Shown: positions 52,703 through 62,675, counted from the stretch's first letter. The stretch: DNA of 64,000 nt from JAJEBT01 sp965221485 (GCA_965221485.1 OZ244893.1:3658001-3722000), one strand, 5' to 3'. Program-made: numbers and translations. The notes: generated from the sequence alone by a model not told the origin.

Positions 52703-54304
52703 TCAGGTCCCCTGGTTGGGATCGTGATAGAGATCTCCGACGATACCGGTGGTGCCGGGAGCGGCCTCTGCAAGGTGATAGCGTCCGTCCCGATCACGGC
52801 CGATGCGTCCCGCTTGCCGGAGTTCGTCGATCGCACAGGCGATTTCACGGCCATCCATACTTCCGAGCGCTTCCACGAGATCGCCGAAGAAAAAGGGACC
52901 GGTTTCGAGAGCCTGTTCCACGGTCTGATAACGGGCCTTGCCCGAGTAGGTGCGTGCTGCAGAGCGCGTCAGAGGGAGTTCTCCGTCGCGCCCGAAGGGT
53001 TTGGTACAATCGAATCCGGCCTTGGCACCGGTGCGGCGTCCCTGCAGTGAGGGGTCCATGGTCATGCCCATGATGCCATTCAGCATGACGATATCCTGAT
53101 CGGCCTGAAATCGCGTTCCGAACGCCCACTCCACCTGGTTTTCATCGCGAATGTCGATGTCGTCATCAAACACCCAGATATGCTTGAGTGTCCGGATCGC
53201 ACCAAACAGGGCAGCGATTGCGTTGCGCGCCTCACCAAAGAAAGACTGCCTGATCGAGATCCGCATGGCATTTGCGCCGCCGCCCGTTTCTCGCAAATAG
53301 GCAGAAACGGGATGCCGCACCGTAGAACGCAGTATTTTCATGGCTTCCGCCTCGTAGCGCAGCGCGCTGATGCAAGACGAGTCACACTGGTCCAGAACGA
53401 ACGCCGATCCGTGCTGGAGCGTTTGATGCATGACATCGCTGCGCATGGTGATCGCCGTACAGGTAAAGACGGGATCCATGTGAATGGAGCCGTAATAGCC
53501 CATATACTCGCCATAGGGCCCTTCCGGTTCTACATAACCGCGCTCGTCCAGATACCCCTCGAGCGTCAATTCGGCATCGGCGGGAATCCGGATGTCATTG
53601 GTAAGGCTCTTCACCACCGGAGCCGGTTCACCGCGAAACGCTGCAATCAGGCCGAGCTCGTCACCAGGAAGGCGGGTCGTTGCCGCGAACCAGTCGAGCG
53701 TATGATTGCCGATGGTAAAGGTGATCGGCAGCCGTTCACCCCTGGTGACGCAGGCCTGATAAATCCGCTTGAGATCGGATGGTGCGGTGACGTTGGTCCC
53801 CGTCTGGGTCCGGTTCCGCAAGGAGAGGCGGCGGCTCCCCACGTTGGTGCGACCCGTCTCCGGGTCTCTTGTAAAGTCCAGCCCGGCGCTGATGTAACAA
53901 CTGCCGTCATATCCGTGTTGGGGGTAGAAGGGCAGCCGGGTCAGATCGATGTCGTCTCCGGTCAACTGGATCTCGTGAACGGGCGCTTCATCGGAAGGCA
54001 CTTCGAATACGGGCTGCGGCGTTGCGAGGCGTTTGTGATACTCCTCCCAGGCGCCTTCATAGGTGGTGCCAAAAGCGGCTGCGAGGCGTGCCTTGCTGGC
54101 CGAGACCTTGGAAATGATCTCAAATCCTTCGGGGCCGGCGTGCTTGAAAAGAACCGCCTTGGGAGTCGCTTCGATCAGGGCTCCGAGATCGGCCATCGCG
54201 ACCGGACTGTCATGGATTTCTACTTCCCCGATATCGATCAGGCGACTGACAAAACGACGAAGACGAAACTTTTCAAAATCCACATCCCCTCGCGCTGAAG
54301 TCAT
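52703..54304 (-). CDS. UbiD-family (de)carboxylase
   Basis: This 533-residue protein of the prenylated-FMN-dependent UbiD family starts at ATG 54304 (MTSARGDVDF) with GGGAGA 8 bases upstream; the frame to 54346 has a poorer site. Seen are NVGSRRLSLRNR in the cofactor region and YVEPEGPYGEYMGYYG, where E261 and E266 correspond to the acidic residues of the family's Arg-Glu-Glu catalytic triad. Members reversibly decarboxylate aromatic or unsaturated acids. The flavin prenyltransferase UbiX is not in the window and must be encoded elsewhere. It is divergent from the GMC oxidoreductase gene, with 215 bases between. Confidence 0.88.
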   Translation of the reverse strand: MTSARGDVDFEKFRLRRFVSRLIDIGEVEIHDSPVAMADLGALIEATPKAVLFKHAGPEGFEIISKVSASKARLAAAFGTTYEGAWEEYHKRLATPQPVFEVPSDEAPVHEIQLTGDDIDLTRLPFYPQHGYDGSCYISAGLDFTRDPETGRTNVGSRRLSLRNRTQTGTNVTAPSDLKRIYQACVTRGERLPITFTIGNHTLDWFAATTRLPGDELGLIAAFRGEPAPVVKSLTNDIRIPADAELTLEGYLDERGYVEPEGPYGEYMGYYGSIHMDPVFTCTAITMRSDVMHQTLQHGSAFVLDQCDSSCISALRYEAEAMKILRSTVRHPVSAYLRETGGGANAMRISIRQSFFGEARNAIAALFGAIRTLKHIWVFDDDIDIRDENQVEWAFGTRFQADQDIVMLNGIMGMTMDPSLQGRRTGAKAGFDCTKPFGRDGELPLTRSAARTYSGKARYQTVEQALETGPFFFGDLVEALGSMDGREIACAIDELRQAGRIGRDRDGRYHLAEAAPGTTGIVGDLYHDPNQGT

Positions 54305-54519
54305 CTGGCCATCTCCCTGTTTCGACGATGTCGATATCTGATTCAATCACCTGGTGCGGGACAAGGCAACAGGGGCGGCAAAAACGGCAAGACACCGACA
54401 GGGCTGGTCGCGCGTGCCGTCGCGTTCCTGCTGATCGGGTCGGCGCCTGCGGAATTTCACGTTCGATGGGCTCTGCCAGGACACTACTCGCCATGCCGCG
54501 AAGCTGATAGGCTGCCATC

Positions 54520-56121
54520 ATGGAAATGTTCGATTATGTCGTCATTGGCGGCGGCTCCGCCGGATGCGTTCTCGCCAGCCGCTTGACCGAGGCGCCGGAC
54601 GTGACGGTCTGCTTGCTCGAGGCGGGTCCTCCCGACCGCTCTCCGCTGATTCACATTCCGCTGGGACTTCTGAGAACGATGTCGCATCCGAAGCTCAACT
54701 GGAGATTTGCCACCGTACCTCAGACCAGCATGAACGGAAGATCGATCTATTTGCCGCGGGGCAGGGTTCTGGGCGGGTCCAGTTCGATCAACGGCATGAT
54801 CTATATTCGCGGTCATCCAACCGATTACGACGACTGGGCTGCCCTTGGCAACGCGGGGTGGTCTTACGAGGACGTGCTGCCCTACTTCAGGAAATCCGAG
54901 AATAACGAGACGTTCGGCGATGATCCGCATCACGGTCGTGGCGGGCTCCTGAATGTCGCCGAACTCAGGACGCCCAGCCCGGTTCACGAAGATTTTTTTC
55001 GTGCGGCAGAAGGACTTCAGTATCGGCGGACACCCGACTTCAACGGTGAGCGGCAGGAAGGCTTCGGAGTCTATCAGGTCACCCAGAAGGGCGGGCAGCG
55101 TGCTTCGACGGCCCGGGCGTTTCTCAAGCCGGCGCGAGGTAGGCCGAATCTGAAGATCATCACGGACGCTGCTGTGACCCGGATTGTCCTCGAACAGGGC
55201 AGGGCCCGGAACGTTGTTGTCCGGCAGGGTCAGCAGCAGCGGACTATCGCTGCCCGCCGAGAAATCCTGCTTTCGGCGGGGTCTTTCGTTTCGCCCAAGC
55301 TGTTGATGATTTCGGGTATCGGTCCTGCCGAAGAGATCCGACGCCATGGAATCGAGGTGGTCCGCGACATCCCCGGCGTCGGCAAGAATCTCTGTGATCA
55401 TTTGAGCGCAGGAATCTATCTCAGAACGCGAAGCCGGAAGCCCTACGGACTGTCAATCCCCGCACTTCCGCGTCTTGCCTGGTGGGTTGCCGATTATCTG
55501 TTGCGGCGACGAGGCCTGTTTTCCAGCAACATGGTGGAAGCGGGAGGGTTCATCCGGTCTGATCCAGCCCAGCCGCGCCCGGACATCCAGTGTATTTTTA
55601 TTCCAGGATATCGGGAACCCCCGCCCAGAATGGTGGGCTACGGCCATGGCTACCTCATTACGGCCATTCTCCTGCGGCCAAGGAGCAGAGGTCAGGTAAC
55701 GCTGGCGGGACCTGATTCCATGGAACCTCCAGTAATCGATCCCAATTTCTTTTCGGAAGAAGAGGATCTGGACGATCTAACCCGGGGACTGAAATCTGTC
55801 CGGCGCATCGTTCATACGGAGGTGTTCGAGGATTATGGTGCTCACGAGGTGCTTCCCGGCGAACAGGTCACGAGCGACGCCGAACTGCGTGACTATGTCC
55901 GAAACAGCGCAGGAACCATTTTTCACCCTGTGAGCACTTGCCGTATGGGGCCGGATGCCATGTCAGTCGTCGACGAGCGTCTCAGGGTGCGCGGTGTCGA
56001 TGGGCTGAGGGTTGTGGATGCCTCGATCATGCCGACACTTGTGGGCGGTAACACCAATGCCCCCACGATCATGATCGCAGAGAAAGCGGCCGACATGATC
56101 CGGGAGGATGCCCGCGCCTGA
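54520..56121 (+). CDS. GMC-family FAD-dependent alcohol oxidoreductase
   Basis: This 533-residue glucose-methanol-choline oxidoreductase has the FAD motif VVIGGGSAGCVLASRL at 7-22, the GMC signature PRGRVLGGSSSINGMIYIRG, then the active-site histidine H469 in FHPVSTCRMG and asparagine N513 in GGNTNAPT. The length and motifs are those of choline dehydrogenase-like and alcohol dehydrogenase-like members that oxidise primary alcohols to aldehydes. No betaine-aldehyde dehydrogenase or choline importer stands next to it, so I do not call it betA. It is read away from the UbiD-like gene. Confidence 0.9.
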   Translation: MEMFDYVVIGGGSAGCVLASRLTEAPDVTVCLLEAGPPDRSPLIHIPLGLLRTMSHPKLNWRFATVPQTSMNGRSIYLPRGRVLGGSSSINGMIYIRGHPTDYDDWAALGNAGWSYEDVLPYFRKSENNETFGDDPHHGRGGLLNVAELRTPSPVHEDFFRAAEGLQYRRTPDFNGERQEGFGVYQVTQKGGQRASTARAFLKPARGRPNLKIITDAAVTRIVLEQGRARNVVVRQGQQQRTIAARREILLSAGSFVSPKLLMISGIGPAEEIRRHGIEVVRDIPGVGKNLCDHLSAGIYLRTRSRKPYGLSIPALPRLAWWVADYLLRRRGLFSSNMVEAGGFIRSDPAQPRPDIQCIFIPGYREPPPRMVGYGHGYLITAILLRPRSRGQVTLAGPDSMEPPVIDPNFFSEEEDLDDLTRGLKSVRRIVHTEVFEDYGAHEVLPGEQVTSDAELRDYVRNSAGTIFHPVSTCRMGPDAMSVVDERLRVRGVDGLRVVDASIMPTLVGGNTNAPTIMIAEKAADMIREDARA

Positions 56122-56716
56122 ATTGACAGGCTGGATCGCTGGCCACAGGCGCGGCTTCTGCTTCGCTACCAACCTTCAGGCGACGCAGGAGCCCTTCAAC
56201 TGTAACATGCAGAATGAACCCGCAGGTATGGAGATAATCGGACCTCTCGCTCCTTGGCCATATACGTGGTTCTGGACGAGGCCGCATGAACGATCGAGGG
56301 ACGCCGCGACCGACGGCAACGCAATACACGAGGAGGGCAGTCCTGAAGCTGTCACGGTTGCAGGGCAGTCATTCGCGGAACAGTTTTCATAACCGGGATG
56401 CCGCTTTCTGCAGAAGGCTCCCAGTCGCACCGGGTCCGTGAGGATTGATCGGCGGCTGTTCACAAGAAATACGGCTGCCAGGGATCTTCCGGATTTGCCT
56501 GATCGGGACCGTGACTGCTGTATGGTGATACTTCGTCGTTTCTGGCCTCGCGGATTTGCCATCGGGCAGCCGTACTCGTTAAACTTCGAACTCCTGAAGT
56601 GAATTTCCATGCCGACAAAGCCTCCGGAGGCTTCCGGACCGGGACGACGGGAGATCGGTTTGTCTGCCGGACTCGGCCCGGACCTGACATGGCTGCAATC
56701 GAGGACAGAAACGAAT
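56122..56716. other. Intergenic region upstream of the second Mo-hydroxylase gene
   Basis: No gene is supported in these 595 bases. The reading frame of the following gene is open back to 56609, but its upstream part lacks family resemblance. The promoter for the 56717-61276 gene series should lie here. I could not pick a clear one by eye. Confidence 0.45.
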
Positions 56717-59053
56717 ATGGCAAAAATTGGTGATCCCGTAATACGAGAAGAAGACTGGCGCCTCCTCAAGGGGCGGGGTCGCTATCTCGACGATGTGACC
56801 ATGCTGGACCAGTCCCATGCCCATGTCTTGCGATCGCCAATGGCGCATGCTGTCATTCGCAGTATCGATGTTTCCGCGGCCCTGAACGCGCCTGGTGTTC
56901 TGGCGGTTCTGACCGGAGAGGATCTGGAAAAGCGTGGGCTCGGGGCGTTCCGTCCGGCCACTGCCGGACTGCGCAGCGATGGTTCTCCGGGATTTGCCAC
57001 CCCCCAACCGCTCCTGGCGCAGGATCGTGTACGATTTGTCGGAGAACCTGTGGCTTTCATTGTTGCCGAAACACTGCCGCAGGCCCGCGCTGCGGCCGAG
57101 CAGATCATGGTCGACTATGAAACGCTGCCGGTCGTGGTGGATGTGGATGAAGCCCTGGCGCCCGAAGCCCCCGCAATATGGGAAGCCAACCCGGGCAACG
57201 AGGCCTATACCCACCGGCGCGGCAACGCGGCGGCAGCAGAGGCTGCCATCGACCGGGCTGCGCACGTGATTCGTCACCGTGTTTGCGTGACGCGGGTCGC
57301 GGGCAATCCAATGGAAAATCGCGGCTGTATCGGTCATTACGATGTCTTTGAGGATCGTTACGAACTGCGGGCGACCGTTCAGTCGGTACATGGGATACGG
57401 CAGCAGATCGCCGGCATGATCTTCGCCATGCCCCAGACCCGGTTGCGTGTCATATGCGACAATATGGGCGGTGGTTTTGGCACCAGAGGCGGCAATCACC
57501 CGGAATACAGTCTGGCGCTCTGGGCGTCTGAAATCGTCGGACGCCCGGTCAAATGGGTTTCGGATCGCAGCGAGTGCCTTCTGAGCGACGAACAGTCGCG
57601 CGGCGGACTGGTGGACGCCGAACTGGCACTCGACAGCAGCTACAGGTTCGTCGGGCTCAGAACCCACACCAAGGTCCCCATCGGAGCGTATTTTTCCACG
57701 GAAAGAAATTTGCGTTGCACGACAACCGGACTTGGCGGGCTCGCGGGTGTCTATGACATTCCGGCCATCCACGCCACGGTGACAGGGGTATTCGCCAATG
57801 TTGCCGGAATTGCCCAGTATCGCGGAGGAGCGAAACCTGAGCCGGTCTATGTGATCGAACGCATGGTCGATGTTGCGGCAGCGGAATTGGGTGTCGATCC
57901 CGCCGAGTTGCGTCGGATCAATACCCTTGGTCCCGACTCCATGCCCTACACCACGGCTCTTGATGAGGTCTATGATTGCGGCGACTTTGTGAAGAATTTC
58001 GAGCAGTGCCTCAAGGCCGGTGATTACGATGGAGCGGAACGGCGGAGGATCGAGACGCGAAGCCGCGGGCGGTTGCTGGGAATCGGCATGTCGAACTCTG
58101 TCACCGCGGTCGCCAGTTCCAACTTCGAGCATGTCGAAGTTCGTTTCGATTCATCGGGTGGCATCACCCTCTTGTGCGGAGCCATGGATCACGGGCAGGG
58201 TCACGCAACAACCTTCAAGCAGGTGCTGGCGGACCGCCTCGGCATTACCGCTGACCATATCCGGTATCGCTTCGGTGATACGGACAAGGTGACAACAGGC
58301 GTCGGGACTTTCAACGCACGTTGTGCCGTTTTTGTCAGTTCGGCGGTCACGATTGCTGCAGACAGGATCATTGCCAAGGGCAAGCAGATTGCCGGCCATC
58401 TGCTCGAAGCGGCCGAAGATGATATCATCTTTTCGGGAGGGCGCTTTTCAGTCGCTGGCACTGATCGTTTCGTTGATCTCGAGGAGGTGGCACGGACCGC
58501 GTTCCAGAAACCAAAATTGCCGCCGGAAATCGAGCCCGGACTTTATGAACACGGGGAATTCGGCATGGGCCAGGGCCAGGCCCCGACTTTTCCCAACGGT
58601 TGCCATATCGCCGAAGTCGAGATCGACCCGGAGACAGGCATGGTGACGATCGTCCGCTATACGGCTGTGGATGATGCCGGGACGATTCTCAACGCTCTTC
58701 TGTTCGACGGTCAGGTCCATGGAGGTATTGTCCAGGGTGCGAGTCAGATTCTGATGGAGACTGTCTGTTATGATCGTGAGAGCGGACAGCTCATGTCAGG
58801 GTCCTTCATGGACTATGCGATGCCCAGGGCTGATGATTTCTGTGACTTCGATATTGCTGCCAACGAGATTCCAACAGCGCGTAATCCGTTGGGTGTCAAG
58901 GGTGTCGGTGAAGCCGGAACTGTCGGAGCCATGCCCGCTGTCATGAATGCCGTCAATGATGCGCTTCTCCGGGCAGGTGCAGCAACGATTGAGATGCCGG
59001 CAACACCGGAAAAGGTATGGAGTGCCCTGCAGGCAGCCCGAACCGCTGCGTGA
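56717..59053 (+). CDS. Xanthine dehydrogenase-family molybdenum-binding subunit, orphan, second copy
   Basis: This 778-residue large subunit of a molybdenum hydroxylase starts at ATG 56717 (MAKIGDPVIREEDW) behind GAGGA; an in-frame ATG at 56609 is less likely. It has the N-terminal LLKGRGRYLDDV, SPMAHAVIRSID, the DNMGGGFGTRGG molybdopterin domain, and the catalytic glutamate E732 in GVGEAGTVGAMPA. As with the copy at 45365-47734, no iron-sulfur or FAD subunit gene is nearby. It is followed by an MDR reductase and an FMN hydroxyacid oxidase, so it may hydroxylate a ring or aldehyde substrate in a shared pathway. Confidence 0.9.
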   Translation: MAKIGDPVIREEDWRLLKGRGRYLDDVTMLDQSHAHVLRSPMAHAVIRSIDVSAALNAPGVLAVLTGEDLEKRGLGAFRPATAGLRSDGSPGFATPQPLLAQDRVRFVGEPVAFIVAETLPQARAAAEQIMVDYETLPVVVDVDEALAPEAPAIWEANPGNEAYTHRRGNAAAAEAAIDRAAHVIRHRVCVTRVAGNPMENRGCIGHYDVFEDRYELRATVQSVHGIRQQIAGMIFAMPQTRLRVICDNMGGGFGTRGGNHPEYSLALWASEIVGRPVKWVSDRSECLLSDEQSRGGLVDAELALDSSYRFVGLRTHTKVPIGAYFSTERNLRCTTTGLGGLAGVYDIPAIHATVTGVFANVAGIAQYRGGAKPEPVYVIERMVDVAAAELGVDPAELRRINTLGPDSMPYTTALDEVYDCGDFVKNFEQCLKAGDYDGAERRRIETRSRGRLLGIGMSNSVTAVASSNFEHVEVRFDSSGGITLLCGAMDHGQGHATTFKQVLADRLGITADHIRYRFGDTDKVTTGVGTFNARCAVFVSSAVTIAADRIIAKGKQIAGHLLEAAEDDIIFSGGRFSVAGTDRFVDLEEVARTAFQKPKLPPEIEPGLYEHGEFGMGQGQAPTFPNGCHIAEVEIDPETGMVTIVRYTAVDDAGTILNALLFDGQVHGGIVQGASQILMETVCYDRESGQLMSGSFMDYAMPRADDFCDFDIAANEIPTARNPLGVKGVGEAGTVGAMPAVMNAVNDALLRAGAATIEMPATPEKVWSALQAARTAA

Positions 59054-59099
59054 CTCTCGATCCGGAAACCCGGTTTGCATTCAGGAGCAGGATCATCAC

Positions 59100-60089
59100 A
59101 TGAAGGCAGTCGTCGTAGGAACCAACGGTCCGCAGGTTACAGATGTCCCGGAACCGGAAACGGCCTCAAACCAGATCAAGATACGGGTTCATGCCTGCGG
59201 TCTGAATCGGGCAGACTCCCAGGTCGCCATGGGGAGGATTCACGGCCGCACCGGTGGACCTGGCACCGTGATCGGCATCGAATTCGCAGGCGAAGTTGTT
59301 GCAGTGGGGGACGATGTTGCGCGCGAAGGTGGTTCCCACAAGGTGGGGGACCGGGTGATGTGTTCGGGGAGCGGCGGCTGGGCCGAATACGCGGTGACAG
59401 ACTGGGGCCGGGCCATGCCCCTGCCGGACGAGTCGGTGAGCTGGATCCGGGCCGCGACCCTGCCGATCGGTCTTTCGACAATGCACAATGCCATCGTGAC
59501 CGCAGGTGCGTTGAAGTCAGGCGAATCCATTCTCATCCAGGGTGCGAGTTCCGGGGTCGGTCTGATCGGAATGCAGATTGCCAGATTGATGGGAGCGAGC
59601 CTTGTGATCGGTTCCTCGACCCATCCTGATCGCAGGGCCAGGCTTCGCGAGTTTGGTGCTGATCTTGCGATAGACTCCCGTAGCCCGGACTGGGTAGATG
59701 AGGTTCTCGAAGCAACGGACGGAAAGGGTGTGGATCTGATAGTCGATCAGGTTTCCGGATATACGGTTAACGATAATCTGGCAGCGACGCGCATCCTCGG
59801 CCGTATTGTCAATGTCGGCCGGCTTGGCGGAACAACCACCAGCTTCAACTGCGATTTGCATGCATTGCGGCGAATCCAATATATCGGTGTGACATTCCGT
59901 ACCCGCACCGTCGCGGAAGTGCGAGATATCATGAAGGCAATGAAAGAAGATCTTTGGGAAGCCGTGCAAGACGGATACTTCCACTTGCCGGTTGATCGGG
60001 AATTCCCGCTCGATGAAGCACCGGCCGCCGTTTCCCATATGCGCGACAACCGGCATTTCGGGAAAATCGTCCTAAATCTGGACTCTTGA
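59100..60089 (+). CDS. MDR-superfamily NADPH:quinone reductase / zinc-free alcohol dehydrogenase
   Basis: This 329-residue medium-chain dehydrogenase/reductase starts at ATG 59100 (MKAVVVGTNG) after AGGAG. It has the MDR N-terminal catalytic domain (HACGLNRADSQVAMG, then GIEFAGEVVAVGDDV) and the NADPH-binding GASSGVGLIGMQIA near residue 150. The zinc-ligand cysteines and the structural zinc loop are absent, so it belongs to the quinone reductase/enoyl reductase side of the family. Its stop overlaps a TTG start of the next gene as TTGA. It probably reduces an unsaturated ketone or quinone intermediate. Confidence 0.86.
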   Translation: MKAVVVGTNGPQVTDVPEPETASNQIKIRVHACGLNRADSQVAMGRIHGRTGGPGTVIGIEFAGEVVAVGDDVAREGGSHKVGDRVMCSGSGGWAEYAVTDWGRAMPLPDESVSWIRAATLPIGLSTMHNAIVTAGALKSGESILIQGASSGVGLIGMQIARLMGASLVIGSSTHPDRRARLREFGADLAIDSRSPDWVDEVLEATDGKGVDLIVDQVSGYTVNDNLAATRILGRIVNVGRLGGTTTSFNCDLHALRRIQYIGVTFRTRTVAEVRDIMKAMKEDLWEAVQDGYFHLPVDREFPLDEAPAAVSHMRDNRHFGKIVLNLDS

Positions 60090-61276
60090 TCAGGATGGAC
60101 AAGGTGACGCTGAAACGCCGTTTTCCCACATCCTTGTATCTCCGGACGCAGGCCCGCCGCAATCTGCCCCGTTTCGCATTCGAGTATGCTGACGGAGGGG
60201 CAGGCGCTGACGGGAATATTGCAAGGAACTGGTCGGCTCTGGATGGGGTCGAACTGATGCCGCGCTATGGTCGGGTGGTCGAACCCGCGCCTACAGATGC
60301 AACCGTATTTGGCCACGCCTATTCACTCCCCTTCGGAATAGCGCCGATCGGCAGTCCGGGAACGGCCTATCCAGGCGCTGAAACCTACATGGCGAAGGCG
60401 GCGCAGAAAGCCGGGATCCCCTACGTTCTGGGTCTACTGTCGGGCATTACGATCGAGCGGGCCGCGGAATTGGCACCCGATGTCGCCTGGCTCCAGCTCT
60501 ATCGTTTCCCGCGGGATGAGCACAAAATCGGGTTCGATTTTGTTGACCGCGCCGCGTCAGCCGGCATCCATGTGTTGCTTCTGACCATGGATACGCCGAT
60601 CCGGACCACGCGACCGCGGGAGGTTGGGAGCGGGATCATGTCACCGTTCAGGCTTTCCCTGCGCCTACGGCTGGATGCCATGAGGGCACCATTCTGGATG
60701 ACGTCCCTGGTGCGGAACGGCATGCCCAAATTCGCTTCCATGAGTCCCTATTTGGGGACGAACGCCGGCCTGGTGGAAACAGCGCGGTTTGTCAGCAGGG
60801 AAAGCGGAGGCGCATTTACCTGGGAAGAAGTGGCCCGGTATCGTGATCGCTGGAAGAAGCCGCTGGTTCTCAAGGGAATCCTGCATCCCGGCGATGCGGA
60901 GCGTGCCGCCGAACTCGGGGTCGACGGTGTCCTCGTAAGTAATCACGGGGGACGGCAGATCGAGGCCCTTCCGGCATCCATTGATGCACTGCCGGCAATA
61001 CGGCAAGTTGTTGGCAAGCGGCTCACCCTGTTTCTGGACAGCGGAGTGCGTTCGGGCGTGGATGTTGCCCGTGCGGTGGCGCTGGGCGCCGATGCCGTGT
61101 TCGCTGGAAAGGCATTTTTATGGAGCCTGGGCGCTCTTGGGGATAAGGGTCCCGGACACTTGATTGATCTTGTGCAGGAAGAGCTTTCAGCAACGCTGGG
61201 GCAGCTTGGCTGTCCCGATGTTGCAGGGCTGCGTTCGGTTTCCGTGCACCACCCGAGTGCCTATCTTCCGCAATAG
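60086..61276 (+). CDS. FMN-dependent alpha-hydroxy acid oxidase/dehydrogenase
   Basis: This 396-residue TIM-barrel flavoenzyme of the glycolate oxidase/lactate dehydrogenase/mandelate dehydrogenase family has RFAFEYADGGAG near 30-40, FMN contacts PFGIAPIG, and the active-site signature SNHGGRQ with H287 and R290. It oxidises an L-2-hydroxy acid to the 2-oxo acid. TTG at 60086 overlaps the previous stop (TTGA), while ATG at 60095 would give a protein three residues shorter; neither has a strong ribosome site. The substrate is not clear from the sequence. Confidence 0.88.
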   Translation: MIRMDKVTLKRRFPTSLYLRTQARRNLPRFAFEYADGGAGADGNIARNWSALDGVELMPRYGRVVEPAPTDATVFGHAYSLPFGIAPIGSPGTAYPGAETYMAKAAQKAGIPYVLGLLSGITIERAAELAPDVAWLQLYRFPRDEHKIGFDFVDRAASAGIHVLLLTMDTPIRTTRPREVGSGIMSPFRLSLRLRLDAMRAPFWMTSLVRNGMPKFASMSPYLGTNAGLVETARFVSRESGGAFTWEEVARYRDRWKKPLVLKGILHPGDAERAAELGVDGVLVSNHGGRQIEALPASIDALPAIRQVVGKRLTLFLDSGVRSGVDVARAVALGADAVFAGKAFLWSLGALGDKGPGHLIDLVQEELSATLGQLGCPDVAGLRSVSVHHPSAYLPQ

Positions 61277-61284
61277 ACAGGCTC

Positions 61285-61306
61285 AGGGTTCACACCCGTG
61301 AACCCT
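61285..61306. terminator. Hairpin between convergent genes
   Basis: A perfect 9-bp inverted repeat (AGGGTTCAC, 61285-61293, with GTGAACCCT, 61298-61306) with a 4-base loop stands 8 bases after the FMN oxidase stop and before the end of the convergent amidohydrolase gene. No U-tract follows on either strand, so termination efficiency is uncertain. The position suits a bidirectional terminator. Confidence 0.45.
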
Positions 61307-61436
61307 CTGCGACCCCGGGCAGACGGTCTGTTCTGATCGGCCGCCGGTTCCGGTTGACGATTCCGGTTCCTGGGCACACGGATTTCGGTGTGCGCCCGGC
61401 CCGGATGGGCGAGCCGGGTGCCGGATGAGAAACAGA

Positions 61437-62675
61437 TTACTCCGCGGCGACGCGCACGTCCTGGCGCGGCGCCAGTTTGAAGAGCCGGTTGGCGTTCCCG
61501 CCCAGTATGTTTTTCTTCGCTTCCTCGCCAAGGAACGGCAGATCCCAGATCACACTTGGGGAATCAAAGTCCCAATGAGGCCAGTCCGAAGCATAGAGAA
61601 GCTGGGTTTCCGCATTGATCGCCTCGAATGTTGCCCTCAACAGTTTCTGATCGTGGGTCTCCATCGGCTGGCAGGTGAAATACATCTCCCGGATATACTC
61701 GCTCGGCAGCCGTTTGAGCAGGGGGGCTTCGGAAGACCGCATGAAGTACTCGCTGTCGAGCCGCTGCATCATGAAGGGCACCCAGGCCAATCCACTCTCG
61801 ATCCAGACTACCGGTAAATTCGGAAACCGCTCGCTGAGTCCTTCGAGCACCCAGTTTGTCATGTGCACCATGTTGCAGAGGACGAATGATATGGCATGGA
61901 CACCAATAAAACGGTCAATCTGGCTCGTCCATTCATCGTGCCAGGTCGGGCCGGCATGAAACCCGAGCGGCATGCCGGTTTCCTGGATGGCTGAATAAAC
62001 CTTCATATACTGATTGTGATGGACTGGCTTGTGCCGGACCGAGGTGATGTTGAAGCCGACCACGCCGGGTTTGTCAGCGAATTCCTGCACCGTTTTCAAC
62101 GAAGCGTCTGCATCAGAGAACGGAAGATAGACCATCGTGGTCACACCATCCCTGCCAGTAAGGACCTCCTCGGTGAGCCAGCGGTTGTAGGCAAAGGACA
62201 GTTCGACTTCCATGCGCGGGTTGGGATGAAGGCCAAGCTGCAGCATCGGAGTGGGAAACATGACCTGGTAGTCGATACCAAGCGCATCCATGGCACGCCT
62301 TGCCATCACGATGTCGGGGTGGCCTGTACCGTCGTCCGTGGGTTCGTAGCGCAGGCCGCCCGAATGCTGAATTCTTCCGGCTACATTCTGGAAATTCAGT
62401 CCCGGCTGTGCGTTCAGAAGGCCGCCCGGGTTCGTTCCGTCAGGCCGTTCAAACGCCTGTGCCATGTGGCGCATGACAGGGTCTTCGATATATTCGACCA
62501 CGCGCGCCCATGAACTGCTCTCGAAATGATGCGCATCGACATCGATGATCAGGATATCGTCGAGCCCGCGTTCTTTCTTTTGCCGGTCAGCCCGGGCGAG
62601 CACGTCGGACGTTTTCGTCCCACGGTCAAATTCCTTGATCGCAATTTCCTTTACGCCGTCAATTCTGTCGGTCAT
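61437..62675 (-). CDS. Metal-dependent amidohydrolase (TIM-barrel, COG2159 type)
   Basis: This 412-residue member of the amidohydrolase-2 family includes decarboxylases such as ACMS decarboxylase and gamma-resorcylate decarboxylase as well as hydrolases. The metal-binding opening DVDAHHF is at 45-51, then GFHAGPTWHDEW and the C-terminal YASDWPHWDFDSP with the conserved aspartate, followed by NILGGNANRLFKL, the standard tail. No signal peptide. It is encoded opposite to the FMN oxidase gene. Decarboxylation or ring hydrolysis of the compound processed by the neighbouring oxidoreductases is likely; which one cannot be told. Confidence 0.88.
   Translation of the reverse strand: MTDRIDGVKEIAIKEFDRGTKTSDVLARADRQKKERGLDDILIIDVDAHHFESSSWARVVEYIEDPVMRHMAQAFERPDGTNPGGLLNAQPGLNFQNVAGRIQHSGGLRYEPTDDGTGHPDIVMARRAMDALGIDYQVMFPTPMLQLGLHPNPRMEVELSFAYNRWLTEEVLTGRDGVTTMVYLPFSDADASLKTVQEFADKPGVVGFNITSVRHKPVHHNQYMKVYSAIQETGMPLGFHAGPTWHDEWTSQIDRFIGVHAISFVLCNMVHMTNWVLEGLSERFPNLPVVWIESGLAWVPFMMQRLDSEYFMRSSEAPLLKRLPSEYIREMYFTCQPMETHDQKLLRATFEAINAETQLLYASDWPHWDFDSPSVIWDLPFLGEEAKKNILGGNANRLFKLAPRQDVRVAAE

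Noticed and set aside
54520..56121. Choline dehydrogenase (betA)
   Set aside because: The GMC family is clear but no betaine-aldehyde dehydrogenase, betI or choline importer is nearby, so only the family is claimed.
56579..58132. 517-codon minus-strand open frame
   Set aside because: It is antisense to the second Mo-hydroxylase gene and lacks recognisable domains.
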